The position numbers and the translations under genes were made by a program. Below are positions 9,480 to 22,865 of a stretch of 63,377 bases of DNA, one piece after another. Position 1 is the first letter of the stretch. Every line of letters starts with the position of its first letter. This DNA comes from Halomonas salipaludis. Its GTDB lineage: Bacteria > Pseudomonadota > Gammaproteobacteria > Pseudomonadales > Halomonadaceae. The notes under the pieces were generated by a model, which saw only the letters and a list, made by a program, of their open reading frames with translations, ran no database searches and was not told where the DNA came from. The stretch lies in the NCBI RefSeq assembly GCF_002286975.1, contig NZ_NSKB01000013.1, positions 1-63,377 of the forward strand, in the 5' to 3' direction.

Positions 9480-10817
9480 TTACGCCGATGTGATGTGGCG
9501 GCCGACAGAGTAGTAGGTGAAGCCTTTATTGCGCATGCGTGCCGGCTGGAACATGTTGCGCCCGTCAAACAGGGTCGCCTGGCTGAGCTGAGACTTGATG
9601 AGGTCAAAATCCGGGGCGCGGAAGCTCTGCCATTCGGTGACGATCACCAGTGCATCGGCACCCTTGAGGGCCGCTTCTTTCGTGCCACACAGCGTCAGGC
9701 CGTCACGCGACCCGTAGATACGCTGGGTCTCTTCCATGGCTTCAGGGTCGTATGCCTGCACCTTGGCACCAGCCTGCCACAGCGCTTCCATCAGCACCCG
9801 GCTGGGCGCTTCACGCATATCGTCGGTGTTGGGTTTGAAGGCCAGCCCCCACACGGCAAAGGTCTTGCCGTCGAGCTGCCCATCGAAATGACGAAGAATC
9901 TTGGCAAACAGCGTGGTCTTCTGCTCCTGATTGCGCGCTTCGACGGCCTTGAGCACCTTGGCATCGAAGTCGATATCGCCGGCCGTGCGGATGAGTGCCT
10001 GCACGTCCTTGGGAAAGCATGAGCCGCCGTAGCCCACTCCGGGATAGATGAAGTGGTAGCCAATCCGCGGGTCGGAGCCGATGCCCTGGCGCACCGCTTC
10101 GATATCGGCCCCTAGGCGTTCGGCCAGGTTAGCCATCTCGTTCATAAAGCTGATCTTGGTGGCGAGCATGCAGTTGGCGGCATACTTGGTGAGCTCAGCG
10201 CTGCGTACATCCATGACGATGATCTTGTCGTGGTTGCGGTTGAACGGCGCGTAGAGCTCACGCATCACCTCGATGGTGGCTGCGTCCTGGGTGCCGATGA
10301 TGATGCGATCGGGTTTCTGGCAGTCGGCGACGGCGCTGCCCTCTTTTAGAAACTCCGGGTTGGAAACGACGTCGAAGCCCAAATCAGTCCGGCCTCGCTT
10401 GGCGAGTACCTCTGCCACCTTGGCTTTCACCTTGTCGGCGGTGCCAACGGGGACCGTCGACTTGTCGATAATGATCTGGTCGCACTGCATATGCTCGGCG
10501 ATGGTTTGCGCCACCGCCAGCACATACTTGAGGTCTGCAGAGCCATCTTCGTCGGGCGGGGTTCCGACGGCGATGAACTGCACCTGGCCGTGCTTGACCC
10601 CCGCCTCGGCATCTGTGGTGAACTCTAGCCGGCCCGCGGCATGGTTCTCGCGCACCAGCGGTTCCAGCCCCGGCTCATAGATCGGGATCTGGCCCTGGAT
10701 CAGCCGCTCGACCTTCGACGCATCCACATCCACGCACACCACATGGTGGCCTACATCGGCGAGAATCGCGCCCTGCACCAAACCAACATAACCTGTTCCA
10801 AAAACCGTGACGTTCAT
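9480..10817 (-). CDS. ugd: UDP-glucose 6-dehydrogenase
   Basis: Ugd oxidises UDP-glucose to UDP-glucuronate with two NAD. The Rossmann start [20 protein letters not shown], the conserved [19 protein letters not shown], and the catalytic cysteine motif [20 protein letters not shown] near residues 255-275 are present, as is [14 protein letters not shown]. The start ATG 10817 removes a non-conserved 12-residue extension. The length of 445 residues is typical. Together with the adjacent epimerase it supplies UDP-glucuronate and UDP-galacturonate, so the polysaccharide is likely acidic. Confidence 0.95.
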   Translation of the reverse strand: MNVTVFGTGYVGLVQGAILADVGHHVVCVDVDASKVERLIQGQIPIYEPGLEPLVRENHAAGRLEFTTDAEAGVKHGQVQFIAVGTPPDEDGSADLKYVLAVAQTIAEHMQCDQIIIDKSTVPVGTADKVKAKVAEVLAKRGRTDLGFDVVSNPEFLKEGSAVADCQKPDRIIIGTQDAATIEVMRELYAPFNRNHDKIIVMDVRSAELTKYAANCMLATKISFMNEMANLAERLGADIEAVRQGIGSDPRIGYHFIYPGVGYGGSCFPKDVQALIRTAGDIDFDAKVLKAVEARNQEQKTTLFAKILRHFDGQLDGKTFAVWGLAFKPNTDDMREAPSRVLMEALWQAGAKVQAYDPEAMEETQRIYGSRDGLTLCGTKEAALKGADALVIVTEWQSFRAPDFDLIKSQLSQATLFDGRNMFQPARMRNKGFTYYSVGRHITSA

Positions 10818-10888
10818 GCCACTCCTTCCATGTTCTTGATGGCGCTGCTCCACTGCGCATGCTCAGGAAGCATCGCTAGTGCCAAACC

Positions 10889-11911
10889 TCACACTTGGTA
10901 GTAGTCGCGGTACCAGGCAACGAAATTCGCCACGCCCTGCTTGACGGGGGTAGCCGGCTTGTAGTCGACGGCCTTCTCGAGCTCGCTGCTGTCGGCGAAG
11001 GTATCGGGCACATCGCCCGGCTGCAGTGGCAGCAGATCTTTCTTGGCCGGCTTATCGAGCGCCACCTCGATCGCCTCGATGTAGGCACTCAGCTTGACCG
11101 GGTCGTTGTTGCCGATGTTGAACAGCCGATACGGCGCATTGCTGGTCGCGGGATCGGGGGCATCGCTGTCCCAATCGGGGTTCGCCGTGGCCACCTGGTC
11201 ACTGGCGCGGATCACCCCTTCGACGATGTCGTCCACGTAGGTGAAGTCGCGCGTGTGGTTGCCATGGTTGAACACCGGAATCGGCTCATCGGCCAGGATA
11301 TTCTTGGTGAACTTGAACAGTGCCATGTCCGGCCGGCCCCAGGGCCCATACACCGTGAAGAAGCGCAGCCCGGTGGTCGGCAGGCCGAATAGATGGCTGT
11401 AGCTGTGCGCCATCATCTCGTTGGCCTTCTTGGTCGCGGCGTAGAACTGCAGGGGATGGTTGGCACCTTCATGCTCGGAGAACGGCATCTTGGTGTTGGC
11501 CCCATAGACGCTGCTGGTACTGGCGTAGGTGAGGTGCTGCACCTTGGCGTAGCGGCAGGCCTCCAGGATATTGGTGAAGGCCACGACATTGCTCTCGACG
11601 TAGCTGTGCGGGTTCTCCAGTGAGTAACGCACGCCGGCCTGAGCCGCCAGATGGATGACGCGCTCGATGCCATGCTCATTGAAGCAGTCGTTCACCGCCT
11701 GCTGATTGGCGAGGTTGTCGCGCACGAAGTGGTAGTCACTGCCAGTGCGCTTGGCGGTTTCTTCCAGTATCGCTAGTCGCGCCTCCTTGATGGCCGGGTC
11801 GTAGTAGTCATTGACGCTATCGAAGCCGACCACGCTGTCACCGCGCTCGAGCAGCCGCTTGACGGTATGGAAACCGATAAAGCCGGCATTACCTGTTACT
11901 AATATTTTCAT
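10889..11911 (-). CDS. UDP-glucuronate 4-epimerase (NAD-dependent epimerase/dehydratase)
   Basis: This 340-residue extended SDR enzyme is predicted to interconvert UDP-glucuronate and UDP-galacturonate. It begins [20 protein letters not shown] and has [20 protein letters not shown], the serine-containing [19 protein letters not shown], and the catalytic [38 protein letters not shown] is the pattern seen in bacterial UDP-glucuronate epimerases rather than GalE. It lies between wzc and ugd on one strand, which fits use of the Ugd product. Specificity beyond the family pattern is not proven. Confidence 0.88.
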   Translation of the reverse strand: MKILVTGNAGFIGFHTVKRLLERGDSVVGFDSVNDYYDPAIKEARLAILEETAKRTGSDYHFVRDNLANQQAVNDCFNEHGIERVIHLAAQAGVRYSLENPHSYVESNVVAFTNILEACRYAKVQHLTYASTSSVYGANTKMPFSEHEGANHPLQFYAATKKANEMMAHSYSHLFGLPTTGLRFFTVYGPWGRPDMALFKFTKNILADEPIPVFNHGNHTRDFTYVDDIVEGVIRASDQVATANPDWDSDAPDPATSNAPYRLFNIGNNDPVKLSAYIEAIEVALDKPAKKDLLPLQPGDVPDTFADSSELEKAVDYKPATPVKQGVANFVAWYRDYYQV

Positions 11912-11934
11912 GAAATCACAACCTGAATAAAGAA

Positions 11935-14133
11935 CTAGCGGTAATTGTAAAAGTAATAGCCATAGTGCCCTGAGGCCGTCGACGCCTTGCGCTCCATGGC
12001 ATTCAAGATCGCGCCCTGCACCACAAGACCGTTGCCTTCCAAGCGCCGCTTGGCTGCCATGATCTCACGCACCGGGTTGGTCTCGAAACGCGCCACCAGC
12101 AGGGTGGTATCGCACTGCTTGCCGACCACGCTGGCATCGGTCACCGCAAGCACCGGCGGCGTATCGACGATGATCAAGTCGAACTGCTGGCTAAGGGTTT
12201 CCATCGCCTCGGCGAAGCGTGGCTGCATGAGCAGCTCCGAGGGGTTGGGCGGCGCCGTGCCACGCGTGACCACCCAGTAGTTATCCATGCCGGTGGGCTG
12301 AATGATCTCGTCAAGCGATATCTGCCCAGCTAGGAAGTCTGCCAGGCCGTTCTCGCTCTTCTTGCCGAAGGCGTGGTGGATATGACCTTTGCGCAGGTCG
12401 GCGTCGATGAGTAGTACCCGCTTGCCTGCCTGGGCGCTGACGGCCCCCAGGTTGATGCTAACGAAGCTCTTGCCAACACCGGGGCTTGGGCCGGTAATCA
12501 TCAAGCGATTATTGCGCCCTTCGAGCATGGCAAAGTGCAGGCTGGTACGCAGCCCACGCAGCGCTTCGAGTGCCAGATCCGCTGGCTCGCGTTCCGCTAG
12601 CACCCCGACCACGATGTCCTGAGCGGGCTTGCGGCGCTTGCGCTTGACCCTTCGGGCCAGCTTGTTCTGCGCCGTGGAGAGCGGGATAGTGGCATATACC
12701 GGCAGGCCAGCGGACTCGATCTGCTCGGGTGAGTCCACGCCGCGGCGCAGCAATTCACGCAGCAGGACACCGCCAACCGCGAGGATAAAGCCCAGTAGCG
12801 TGGCGAGAACGGTGGTTTTTGCCTTGTTCGGTGCCACCTGCCCTGAGATGACGGCACGATCGATGATGCGGATATTGCCGATGGTACCTGCCCTGGCAAC
12901 CTGCAGTTCCTGCATCTTGTTGAGTACGTTGACGTAAATTGCCTGGGTAACCTCAACGTCGCGGGTGCGTCGCACGACTTCCTGCTGGGCAGCCGGCAGC
13001 TCATTGACCCGGGCATTAAGCTCGGTGCGGTCCTGCTCGATCTGGCGCTTCTGCCGTAGTAGTGCCTGGTAGCTGGGGTGGCTAGGGGTATAACGCTGCG
13101 CCAGCTCCGCCTCCTGGAACTCCAGTTCGTTGAGACGAGTATCGAGCTCGATATAACGCTGGATGGCGGCCTGAGCCTCACTGCTCAGGTCCACGCTGTC
13201 CAGGTTGGCCCGGTACTCGTTGAGGCTCTGCTCGGCGCCAACCAACTGCTCGCGCAGCTCCGGGGCCTGCTGTTCGAGGAACTCCAGGCTCTGCTGTGCC
13301 TGGGCCGATTGGCGCTCGACGTTCTGGGTCAGGAAGGTTTCGGCCACCGCATCTAGAGTGCGAGTAATTTCCTGAGTATCCGGTCCCATCATGGTCATAC
13401 GCAGCATGCCGGTCGGCGAGCCTCGTCCTCCTGCCTCGACGACCTGCAGGCGGCTGCCGATGGAGCGAATGGCCGAGTTGCGGTGCTGCCTCAGCAGTTG
13501 AAAGCGCCCACCAACGGCGGCATCGAAGCGTTCAATGGTCAATTCCAGGTCGCCATCGAGGAAGACCGCAGGTTCGCCAATGTTGCCATTGCCTACCGCC
13601 TCACCGTTGACCAATACGCGATAGCGGTCGTCGATGATACGTTCCACCAGTATCTGCTGGCCGCGGCGCCTCTCGGCCAATTCGAAACGCGGCACATCAA
13701 TGCTCTCATCGCCCCATATATGCGGCTGCCCCTCCATAAAGGATGGGCGAGGAATATTACGTCGCAATACGAAATTGCCGATGACAGGGACTTCCACCGG
13801 CCGGATGATAATGTCCTGGCTCAATCGGTCGACGACTTGCCCAAGCACCATGCGGGATTGCAGTATCTGCAGCTCCGCTGGCGTATTCAGTTCTTCTGCC
13901 CCGATGACGTTGCCAATATCGCCCAGGGGGCTCACGGTCGAGCGCCGCTCAACCTGTACCAGGGCATCGGATTGATAGATCGGTGTGGCCAACATCCCGT
14001 GAATGATGCCGACCGCTGCGAATAAGCCGGTGACAAAAATAATCAACCACTTATGATCGAACAGCACGCCGATCATACGGCCCAGGTCGATCGTTTCCTC
14101 GGGTGGGGCTTGCGTCACAGATTTATCAGACAT
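11935..14133 (-). CDS. wzc: Wzc: polysaccharide co-polymerase / BY-kinase
   Basis: Wzc controls chain length and export of capsule and autophosphorylates on a C-terminal tyrosine cluster. The protein has an N-terminal Wzz domain with a membrane segment near residues 30-50, a long periplasmic coiled-coil region at about 270-420, a second membrane segment ([19 protein letters not shown]) near 440-460, and a cytoplasmic kinase. The kinase shows Walker A ([16 protein letters not shown]), Walker A' ([11 protein letters not shown]) and Walker B ([14 protein letters not shown]). The tail ends [10 protein letters not shown], a five-tyrosine cluster. The length of 732 residues is typical. It follows wzb on the same strand; the phosphatase should reset it. 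Confidence 0.95.
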   Translation of the reverse strand: MSDKSVTQAPPEETIDLGRMIGVLFDHKWLIIFVTGLFAAVGIIHGMLATPIYQSDALVQVERRSTVSPLGDIGNVIGAEELNTPAELQILQSRMVLGQVVDRLSQDIIIRPVEVPVIGNFVLRRNIPRPSFMEGQPHIWGDESIDVPRFELAERRRGQQILVERIIDDRYRVLVNGEAVGNGNIGEPAVFLDGDLELTIERFDAAVGGRFQLLRQHRNSAIRSIGSRLQVVEAGGRGSPTGMLRMTMMGPDTQEITRTLDAVAETFLTQNVERQSAQAQQSLEFLEQQAPELREQLVGAEQSLNEYRANLDSVDLSSEAQAAIQRYIELDTRLNELEFQEAELAQRYTPSHPSYQALLRQKRQIEQDRTELNARVNELPAAQQEVVRRTRDVEVTQAIYVNVLNKMQELQVARAGTIGNIRIIDRAVISGQVAPNKAKTTVLATLLGFILAVGGVLLRELLRRGVDSPEQIESAGLPVYATIPLSTAQNKLARRVKRKRRKPAQDIVVGVLAEREPADLALEALRGLRTSLHFAMLEGRNNRLMITGPSPGVGKSFVSINLGAVSAQAGKRVLLIDADLRKGHIHHAFGKKSENGLADFLAGQISLDEIIQPTGMDNYWVVTRGTAPPNPSELLMQPRFAEAMETLSQQFDLIIVDTPPVLAVTDASVVGKQCDTTLLVARFETNPVREIMAAKRRLEGNGLVVQGAILNAMERKASTASGHYGYYFYNYR

Positions 14134-14179
14134 TGGGCTCTACTTCGAAAAGTGGAAAGGAAAATATTGGGCAACTGTT

Positions 14180-14617
14180 TCATAATCGCGACGCCCATCC
14201 CTCTGTAGCATCAACCAAAAGTTGGTGAACATGCGTGAAGACTTCCCGGCTCTTGCGGTAAGGGTCGGGAATGTCACGCCCCTTGCCTGCATCGAGCCAC
14301 TGGCCAAGACGCATGGTCTTGCCCAGTGTTTCAGGCCAGCGGTTGGCAATTTCACGCCGCTGGCCATCGCTCATCACCAATACCAGGTCGGCGCTGGCCA
14401 GCATTGCACTATCCAGCTGGCGTGCTTGATGGCTTTCGAGGTCAAGTCCTTCGGCCAGCGCCAGCTGCAGCGCGTTGGGTTCCACCCCCTGCCCGACCAT
14501 GGCCCCGAGCCCGGCGGAATCGACGCGAAGCTCGGGGCGCCGCCTGCGCAACATGGCCGCAGCCACTGGGCTGCGGCAGATGTTGCCGGTGCATACCACC
14601 AGTACATGATCGAACAT
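14180..14617 (-). CDS. wzb: Wzb: low-molecular-weight protein-tyrosine phosphatase
   Basis: Wzb dephosphorylates the Wzc tyrosine tail. This 145-residue cytoplasmic enzyme has the phosphatase loop CTGNICRSPVAAAML at residues 9-23, with the CX5R nucleophile and arginine. The general-acid aspartate is in RDIPDPYRKSREVF near residues 113-126. It starts at ATG 14617, two bases after the wza stop, so translational coupling is likely. All catalytic residues are visible and the length is standard. Confidence 0.95.
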   Translation of the reverse strand: MFDHVLVVCTGNICRSPVAAAMLRRRRPELRVDSAGLGAMVGQGVEPNALQLALAEGLDLESHQARQLDSAMLASADLVLVMSDGQRREIANRWPETLGKTMRLGQWLDAGKGRDIPDPYRKSREVFTHVHQLLVDATEGWASRL

Positions 14618-14619
14618 GC

Positions 14620-15738
14620 TTAGAGTAAATCCTCGAGGTTCTGGCTAGAGCCACGGATGTTACCCGGCAGCCCGATCGACGGCAGCAACAAGCTGATCAC
14701 ACGGTTCCAGCGTGCCAGCGGCGCCGTAGTCACGTATACGATATCCCGCGGCTCGAGCGGAAAACCACCGGCAAGGGCAAATGCCGTGGCATCGTTGACG
14801 TCCAACTGATATACCGTCGCCAGTTTGTCGCTGGTTTCAGGCTGGCGGCGCAGCACGAAGATACCCGATGGGTCGGCGGTCACTTCATTGATCCCACCAG
14901 CCCGCGAGATGGCATCCGAGAGTGACAGGCGCTCCCGGTTCATCGACAGGTTACCCGGTGAGCGTACCTGGCCCATCATGGCGATGCCCTGGTTCTCGGC
15001 GGTAGGCACGTGAATGATATCGCCATCACGTAGCAGGCGATTCTGACGCTGGTCGCCCTCGCTGAGTAGCGCGTAGAGCGACAAGCGCTCCTCCTGGCCG
15101 TCGCGAATAAAGGTCAGGTCGTGCCAGAACGCTGCAGATGTGGGACCGCCCACCTCGCTGATGGCATCGATGATGGTCATGGGGACGTTGGTGACCGGCA
15201 CGATGCCTGGGTCGTCAACCGCCCCGGTGACATAGACTTTCTGTGAGTTGAAGGCCGCCACGAACACATCGACCTGGGGGTCGGTGAGGTATTCGGAGAG
15301 TCCATGCGTCAGCTGCAGGCGGATCTCATCGGAGGTCTTGCCCGCCACATTGATGCGCCCCAGGAAGGGGTAGAAGATGGTGCCATCGCCGCGCACCTGA
15401 TTGCCGGCCTCTGCCGCGCTGCGCTCGGCCCCCGCCGGAATCGTCAACTCCGGGTGGTCGTACACCACGATGCTGAGCACATCCCCCGGGCCCACGTTGT
15501 ACTCATAGTCGGATAGTTGCCCGCGTAGCTCATCCGGCATGGGGCTTACGCGTCGCTCTGCGCGCTCGAGGGAACCTATGAGCTCCGGCGTGATAGGTTC
15601 GATATCGACCAGATGCGAGAGCTCAGGGGCATCTTCAGTGTCATAGCTCATATGCCCCCCAGGGGCGATCACGCAGCCCCCCAGCGCGAGTACTGCGAAT
15701 AGCGTCATGATATGGCGTGAAGCGGTTAAAGTACGCAT
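14620..15738 (-). CDS. wza: Wza: outer-membrane polysaccharide export lipoprotein
   Basis: Wza forms the outer-membrane pore for capsule or exopolysaccharide export. A lipoprotein signal (MRTLTASRHIMTLFAVLALG followed by GC) ends in a lipobox with Cys about residue 22. The export domain follows, with YNVGPGDVLSIVVYDHPELT and then SLBB-type repeats, for example KVYVTGAVDDPGIVPVTN and GQVRSPGNLSMNRERLSL. I chose ATG 15738 with GGGGGA 7 bases upstream over a TTG eight codons earlier. The length is 372 residues. It is the first gene after the ops element and so heads the main operon. Confidence 0.93.
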   Translation of the reverse strand: MRTLTASRHIMTLFAVLALGGCVIAPGGHMSYDTEDAPELSHLVDIEPITPELIGSLERAERRVSPMPDELRGQLSDYEYNVGPGDVLSIVVYDHPELTIPAGAERSAAEAGNQVRGDGTIFYPFLGRINVAGKTSDEIRLQLTHGLSEYLTDPQVDVFVAAFNSQKVYVTGAVDDPGIVPVTNVPMTIIDAISEVGGPTSAAFWHDLTFIRDGQEERLSLYALLSEGDQRQNRLLRDGDIIHVPTAENQGIAMMGQVRSPGNLSMNRERLSLSDAISRAGGINEVTADPSGIFVLRRQPETSDKLATVYQLDVNDATAFALAGGFPLEPRDIVYVTTAPLARWNRVISLLLPSIGLPGNIRGSSQNLEDLL

Positions 15739-15800
15739 TGGCCGTTCCCCCGATCCTTTCAATTGTCGTTTTGCGCCCTATCCCTGGCGAACTCTTCCAG

Positions 15801-15813
15801 GCACGCTACCGCC
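15801..15813 (-). promoter_or_regulatory. ops element / JUMPstart core (RfaH recruitment)
   Basis: Read on the minus strand, these bases are GGCGGTAGCGTGC, matching the core ops element of enterobacterial capsule and LPS operons. The flanks extend it (GGGGCGGTAGCGTGCCTGG). It sits 63 bases upstream of the wza start on the same strand, the standard position. In E. coli the paused RNA polymerase displays ops to RfaH, which then suppresses termination across long surface-glycan operons. I infer the same control here by an RfaH/NusG paralogue encoded elsewhere. Confidence 0.88.
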
Positions 15814-15851
15814 CCGGAGTGTAGTAAGGCGCATCTCCGAGGCCTGAAGCG

Positions 15852-15882
15852 TTAGTACGCTTGCATATACTGATTGTCTCAA
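15852..15882 (-). promoter_or_regulatory. Possible sigma70 promoter of the wza operon
   Basis: On the minus strand TTGAGA (15882-15877) could be a -35. GTACTA or TACTAA (15858-15852) could be a -10, with an 18-19 base spacer. It lies about 40 bases upstream of the ops element, a sensible distance for transcription to start and then pause at ops. The -10 is weak, so this is a tentative call. The rest of the 15814-16078 gap shows no gene. Confidence 0.35.
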
Positions 15883-16078
15883 TGGCCAATAGCCGACTCA
15901 CAGGGAGCCGCGTCGACGCATTGCTGCTTTTTCTCTTCAAGACGTATCCGTAATCTTCCGCTGCTCGCGGCCTGAAAGCCCGCGGTTGGCGGTCATTACC
16001 ACAGCCGCCACGATACGTCCTTGTCGCTCACTCTCTTTTCACACCCGGCGCCCTTGTGCGCCCGGCCGATCCGCCATC

Positions 16079-18220
16079 CTAGCGGTGCTTTGGTGAATAA
16101 TAGGCAACGCTGGCTGCCACGGGCTCCTCGCGTGGGCCGGCCTCACTGGGCGTTTCACTCAATGTCTGCCAGCTAGGGGGGATATCGGCTGGTGATTCAG
16201 CGCCTTGATGGCTTGGCACAGCGTCGGCAGCGGGTGCAGAACCTGCTTTCGGCTCGTCACTGGCTGCTTTGGTGCCGTGGTCGACGATATCGCTCTGGGG
16301 GTGGTACTCGGTAGGCGCTTCCATCAAGACCTGACGCACCATATCGCCCTCCTGGTTAACACAGGCAGCGTGAAGGGAGAGCAGGATGGGCTCCAGCTCC
16401 TCCCAGCTCAGCGCCGCCTCATTGGCCGTCATGATGCGCGGGTGTCCGGTCTTGCCGACGGCTTCGGTAACCAGAAGCTCTTCGTAGAGTTTTTCGCCGG
16501 GACGCAAACCGGTAAAGATGATGGAGATATCGCCCTGGCGCCCCCCCTCTGCCAACTCGTTCAATTGGCTGCGCCGTTTTCTCGATAACTGAGGGTGCAG
16601 AGTCCCGCTCGACTGGGGGAAATACGGCTCGAGGCCGGTCAGTCGCACCATGCGCGTTGCCAGCTCGGCAATGCGTACCGGCTTGCCCATGTCGAGCACG
16701 AAGACGTCTCCGCCCTTGGCCATCCCACCGGCTTGTATTACCAGCTGCGCGGCTTCGGGAATGGTCATGAAGTAGCGGGTGATTTCCGGATGCGTGACGG
16801 TGATCGGGCCACCATTCTCGATCTGCTTACGAAACAGCGGCACGACGGAGCCAGAAGAGCCAAGTACATTGCCGAATCGCACCATCGTAAAGCGAGTCTT
16901 CTGCTGTGAGGCGGCAAGCGCCTGGCAGACCAGCTCTGCCAGGCGCTTGCTGGCTCCCATCACATTGGTCGGTCGGACTGCCTTGTCAGTGGAAACCAGC
17001 ACCATGTCGTCGACCCCCGTGGCAACCGCTGCCTTGGCCACGGCCAGCGTGCCGAAGACGTTGTTCAGCACTCCTTCACAGGGGTTGTACTCCACCATGG
17101 GCACATGCTTGTAAGCCGCCGCATGGTAGATGGTGCGAACATCGAACGTTTCCAGGAGCTGCTCGATCCGCTGGCCGTCACGCACCGACGCGAGAATCGG
17201 CACCACGGCCCCCTTCAGCGTTTCCGCTTCAGCGATACGCTTTAGATCCAGCTCGATGCGATAAAGTGAATATTCCGACACATCCACCAGCAGCAGCTTG
17301 CTAGGCTGCTGCCTCAGAATCTGGCGACACAGCTCGCTGCCAATCGAGCCGCCGGCGCCGGTTACCATGACGACCTTGCCGGTAATGTTGGCGCCCATCA
17401 GAGATTGCACGGGCGGTACAGGGTCGCGCCCCAGCAGGTCTTCTACTGCCACGTCACGCAGCTCGTTGAACTTGGCCTTGCCGGACACCACGTCCGCCAT
17501 GTCGGGGATGGTCTGCACGGGAATCGAGAGCGGTTCGAGCGACTCGATGATCTCCTGTCGCCGCGCGCGCGTGGCCTCCGGCACGGCAAGCAGGAGTTTC
17601 TCTACGCCATAGTTGTTGATGATGCGGGTGGTATCATCGGGGGAGTGCACCCTGAGCCCCTGCACATGGGTGCCTTGCAGCCGGGGAGCAAAATCGACGA
17701 AGCCTACCGGTTCGTAGTCACGACCATGGCGCAACGACATCACCAGCTGCCGGCCGGCGGCACCGGCACCGTAGATCAGCACGCGCGTCTTGAGCCGCTG
17801 CTGGCCACGCTGATATAGCAAGCGCAGCGCAAGCCTGACGCCACCGATGGTCATCAAGGCCAGCATGATGTAGATAAAGGGAACGGAGCGAGGCACCGGC
17901 AAGTTGAATACGCTGCTGACAACGGCCAGCGTAAGTGCCGAGCTCAACACGCCAGCCATGATGGCTTGAAACGCCTTGAGCCCCATGTAACGGATGATGG
18001 AGCGATAAAAGCCCAGCTTGACGAAGATGATCAGGCTTACTGGCACCACCACCGGCAGGGCCATCCACACCTCAGGGTCGAGCAGGAAGCGCGGCGAGTC
18101 GAGACGCAACAGCATGGCGGTAAAGAAACTGATAACGACCAGGAGGGAATCGGCCAGAAGCTGAATGACCTGCTTGCGGCGACGCGGCAGGTTGAACAGC
18201 TTTTTGAGCAGTTGAGTCAT
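16079..18220 (-). CDS. FlaA1/CapD/WbpM-type membrane UDP-sugar 4,6-dehydratase
   Basis: This 713-residue nucleoside-diphosphate-sugar dehydratase has four N-terminal membrane segments within residues 1-120. A first Rossmann-like domain shows VLIYGAGAAGRQLVMSLRHG near 150, and a C-terminal SDR domain starts VVMVTGAGGSIGSELCRQIL near 283. The active-site run VLVSTDKAVRPTNVMGASKR has the Met in place of the SDR tyrosine, typical of this family. Such enzymes usually act on UDP-GlcNAc. A proline/alanine-rich tail of about 80 residues follows the catalytic domain. The start ATG 18220 has AAAGGGA upstream. It precedes the wza operon on the same strand but is separated by 340 bases containing the ops element, so it may be a separate transcript. 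Confidence 0.9.
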   Translation of the reverse strand: MTQLLKKLFNLPRRRKQVIQLLADSLLVVISFFTAMLLRLDSPRFLLDPEVWMALPVVVPVSLIIFVKLGFYRSIIRYMGLKAFQAIMAGVLSSALTLAVVSSVFNLPVPRSVPFIYIMLALMTIGGVRLALRLLYQRGQQRLKTRVLIYGAGAAGRQLVMSLRHGRDYEPVGFVDFAPRLQGTHVQGLRVHSPDDTTRIINNYGVEKLLLAVPEATRARRQEIIESLEPLSIPVQTIPDMADVVSGKAKFNELRDVAVEDLLGRDPVPPVQSLMGANITGKVVMVTGAGGSIGSELCRQILRQQPSKLLLVDVSEYSLYRIELDLKRIAEAETLKGAVVPILASVRDGQRIEQLLETFDVRTIYHAAAYKHVPMVEYNPCEGVLNNVFGTLAVAKAAVATGVDDMVLVSTDKAVRPTNVMGASKRLAELVCQALAASQQKTRFTMVRFGNVLGSSGSVVPLFRKQIENGGPITVTHPEITRYFMTIPEAAQLVIQAGGMAKGGDVFVLDMGKPVRIAELATRMVRLTGLEPYFPQSSGTLHPQLSRKRRSQLNELAEGGRQGDISIIFTGLRPGEKLYEELLVTEAVGKTGHPRIMTANEAALSWEELEPILLSLHAACVNQEGDMVRQVLMEAPTEYHPQSDIVDHGTKAASDEPKAGSAPAADAVPSHQGAESPADIPPSWQTLSETPSEAGPREEPVAASVAYYSPKHR

Positions 18221-21183
<2,963 letters not shown>

Positions 21184-21217
21184 GCGCCACGATCGTCAAC
21201 CTCACAAGGAGCGTTCC

Positions 21218-21718
21218 ATGCAGCGTCGCCGCTTTCTTCACCTGACCCTGGCCGCCGGCGCCGGCATGGCGTTGGCCGGCTGCGGCTTTCGCCTGCGCGG
21301 GCTGGAGACCCCGGTGCTGTCACTCGACAGCATCGCCCTTGTCGCCGCCGACAGCGACCTGACCCCGGCGGTGCAGGCGGCGCTGGAGCGTGCCGACACC
21401 GTGATTCGCGACGACGCTCCGCTGCGCCTCAACCTCGGCAGTGAGTCGTTCAGCGAGAGCCGCCGTACCTTCGGCAGCGCCGCCAGCCGCGAGATCGAGC
21501 TGACCCTGCGTGCGCCCTTCTCGGTGCAGCGCCAGCGCGACAACGCCTACCTGCTCGACCAGCAGCAGCTCGAGGTGAGCACCAACTTCAGCATCAGCGA
21601 CAACAACCTGCTGGCCCAGGATGACATTCGTCAGGAAGCGCGCCAGGAGCTGCGCGAGGAAGCGGCGCGGCGCCTGCTCGATCGCCTGCGCGCCCTCGAC
21701 GACCAGCCAGCGTCGTGA
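21218..21718 (+). CDS. lptE: LPS-assembly lipoprotein LptE
   Basis: LptE is the outer-membrane lipoprotein that plugs LptD in the LPS-insertion translocon. Its signal MQRRRFLHLTLAAGAGMALA is followed by GC, placing lipid-modified Cys at residue 22. The mature part opens CGFRLRGLETPVLSLDS, very close to the conserved CGFxLRG start of LptE. The length of 166 residues is normal. Position between leuS and holA is the usual gammaproteobacterial arrangement. The start ATG 21218 has AAGGAG 7 bases upstream. Confidence 0.93.
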   Translation: MQRRRFLHLTLAAGAGMALAGCGFRLRGLETPVLSLDSIALVAADSDLTPAVQAALERADTVIRDDAPLRLNLGSESFSESRRTFGSAASREIELTLRAPFSVQRQRDNAYLLDQQQLEVSTNFSISDNNLLAQDDIRQEARQELREEAARRLLDRLRALDDQPAS

Positions 21719-21743
21719 TGCAACGCGTTCATAGGCTTTCTAC

Positions 21744-22802
21744 GTGAAGATATTCCCCGACAAGCTACCCGATGCCATTGCCAGCAAGCTGCCGCCGGTG
21801 GTGATGGTCACCGGCGATGAGCCGCTGATTCATATCGAGGCTTGCGATGCAGTACGCGCCGCAGCCCGCCAGCAGGGCATCGAGGAGCGCGAGGTACTGC
21901 ACGTCGAGAGCGGCTTTCAGTGGGGGCGGCTCACCGAGTCCGCCGCCAGCATGTCGCTGTTCGCCACCCGCAAGTTGATCGAGCTGCGCCTCGGCAGCCA
22001 GGCCGCCGGCCAGGAGGGCGGCCGGGCGCTGGAGGCCTACGCCGAGCAGGCCAAGGGCAGCGACAACGTGCTGCTGCTCAGCGCCGGCAGGCTCGACCGC
22101 AAGCAGCAGCAGAGCAAGTGGTTCAAGGCGCTGGACAAGATCGGGCTGTTCGTCCCGGTGTGGCCGGTGGACCACCAGCGGCTGGGCTTCTGGATGCGCG
22201 ACCGCGCCAGCCGCCACGGCCTGCAGCTCGATATGGAGGCGGCCAAGCTGCTCGGCGAGCGCACCGAGGGCAACCTGCTGGCCGCCGACCAGGAGCTGCA
22301 GAAACTGGCGCTGCTGATGCCGCCCGGCGCGCGCCTCAACGCCGAGGCGATCGCCAGCGGCGTCGACGACAGTGCGCGCTACGATGTCTTCACCCTGGCC
22401 GAGGCATGCCTGCGCGGCGAGCGTGAACGGGTCTCGCGGATCGTGCGCGGCCTGCGCCAGGAGGGCGTCGAGGCGCCGATCATGCTGTGGGCACTGACCC
22501 GCGAGCTGCGCATCCTGCTATCGCTCTACCAGCACCTCGACCAGGGCCAGAGCTTCGAGCACGCCTGCAAGGCGCAGAAGCCGCCGATCTTCGACAAGCG
22601 CCGCCCCGCCTACCAACAGGCGCTCAACCGCCTGCCCCTCAAGCGCCTGCACAAGCTGCTGCTGTTCGCCCAGCGCCTCGACCTGGCGATCAAGGGCGCC
22701 GCCCCGCTGCCGCTGTGGGACGGCATCCACGACCTGGCCCTGACCCTGGCCGGCGGCCGTGGCCTGCTGGCGGAGTCGCCACTATCGTACAAGGTGGGCT
22801 GA
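21744..22802 (+). CDS. holA: DNA polymerase III delta subunit
   Basis: HolA is the clamp-loader wrench that opens the beta clamp. The protein begins KIFPDKLPDAIASKLPPVVM then VTGDEPLIHIEACDAVRAAA, characteristic of HolA. It has the AAA+-like fold without a functional Walker A and the C-terminal oligomerisation segment ELRILLSLYQHL onward. The start is GTG 21744, the earliest in frame and the family position; the ribosome site is weak. The length of 352 residues is typical. It follows lptE by 25 bases. Confidence 0.95.
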   Translation: MKIFPDKLPDAIASKLPPVVMVTGDEPLIHIEACDAVRAAARQQGIEEREVLHVESGFQWGRLTESAASMSLFATRKLIELRLGSQAAGQEGGRALEAYAEQAKGSDNVLLLSAGRLDRKQQQSKWFKALDKIGLFVPVWPVDHQRLGFWMRDRASRHGLQLDMEAAKLLGERTEGNLLAADQELQKLALLMPPGARLNAEAIASGVDDSARYDVFTLAEACLRGERERVSRIVRGLRQEGVEAPIMLWALTRELRILLSLYQHLDQGQSFEHACKAQKPPIFDKRRPAYQQALNRLPLKRLHKLLLFAQRLDLAIKGAAPLPLWDGIHDLALTLAGGRGLLAESPLSYKVG

Positions 22803-22865
22803 ATTGACCCTTCCAGCAGCCCTCGGGCATGCTTCAAGAGTTTGACCACAAAAAGGAAAATCATA

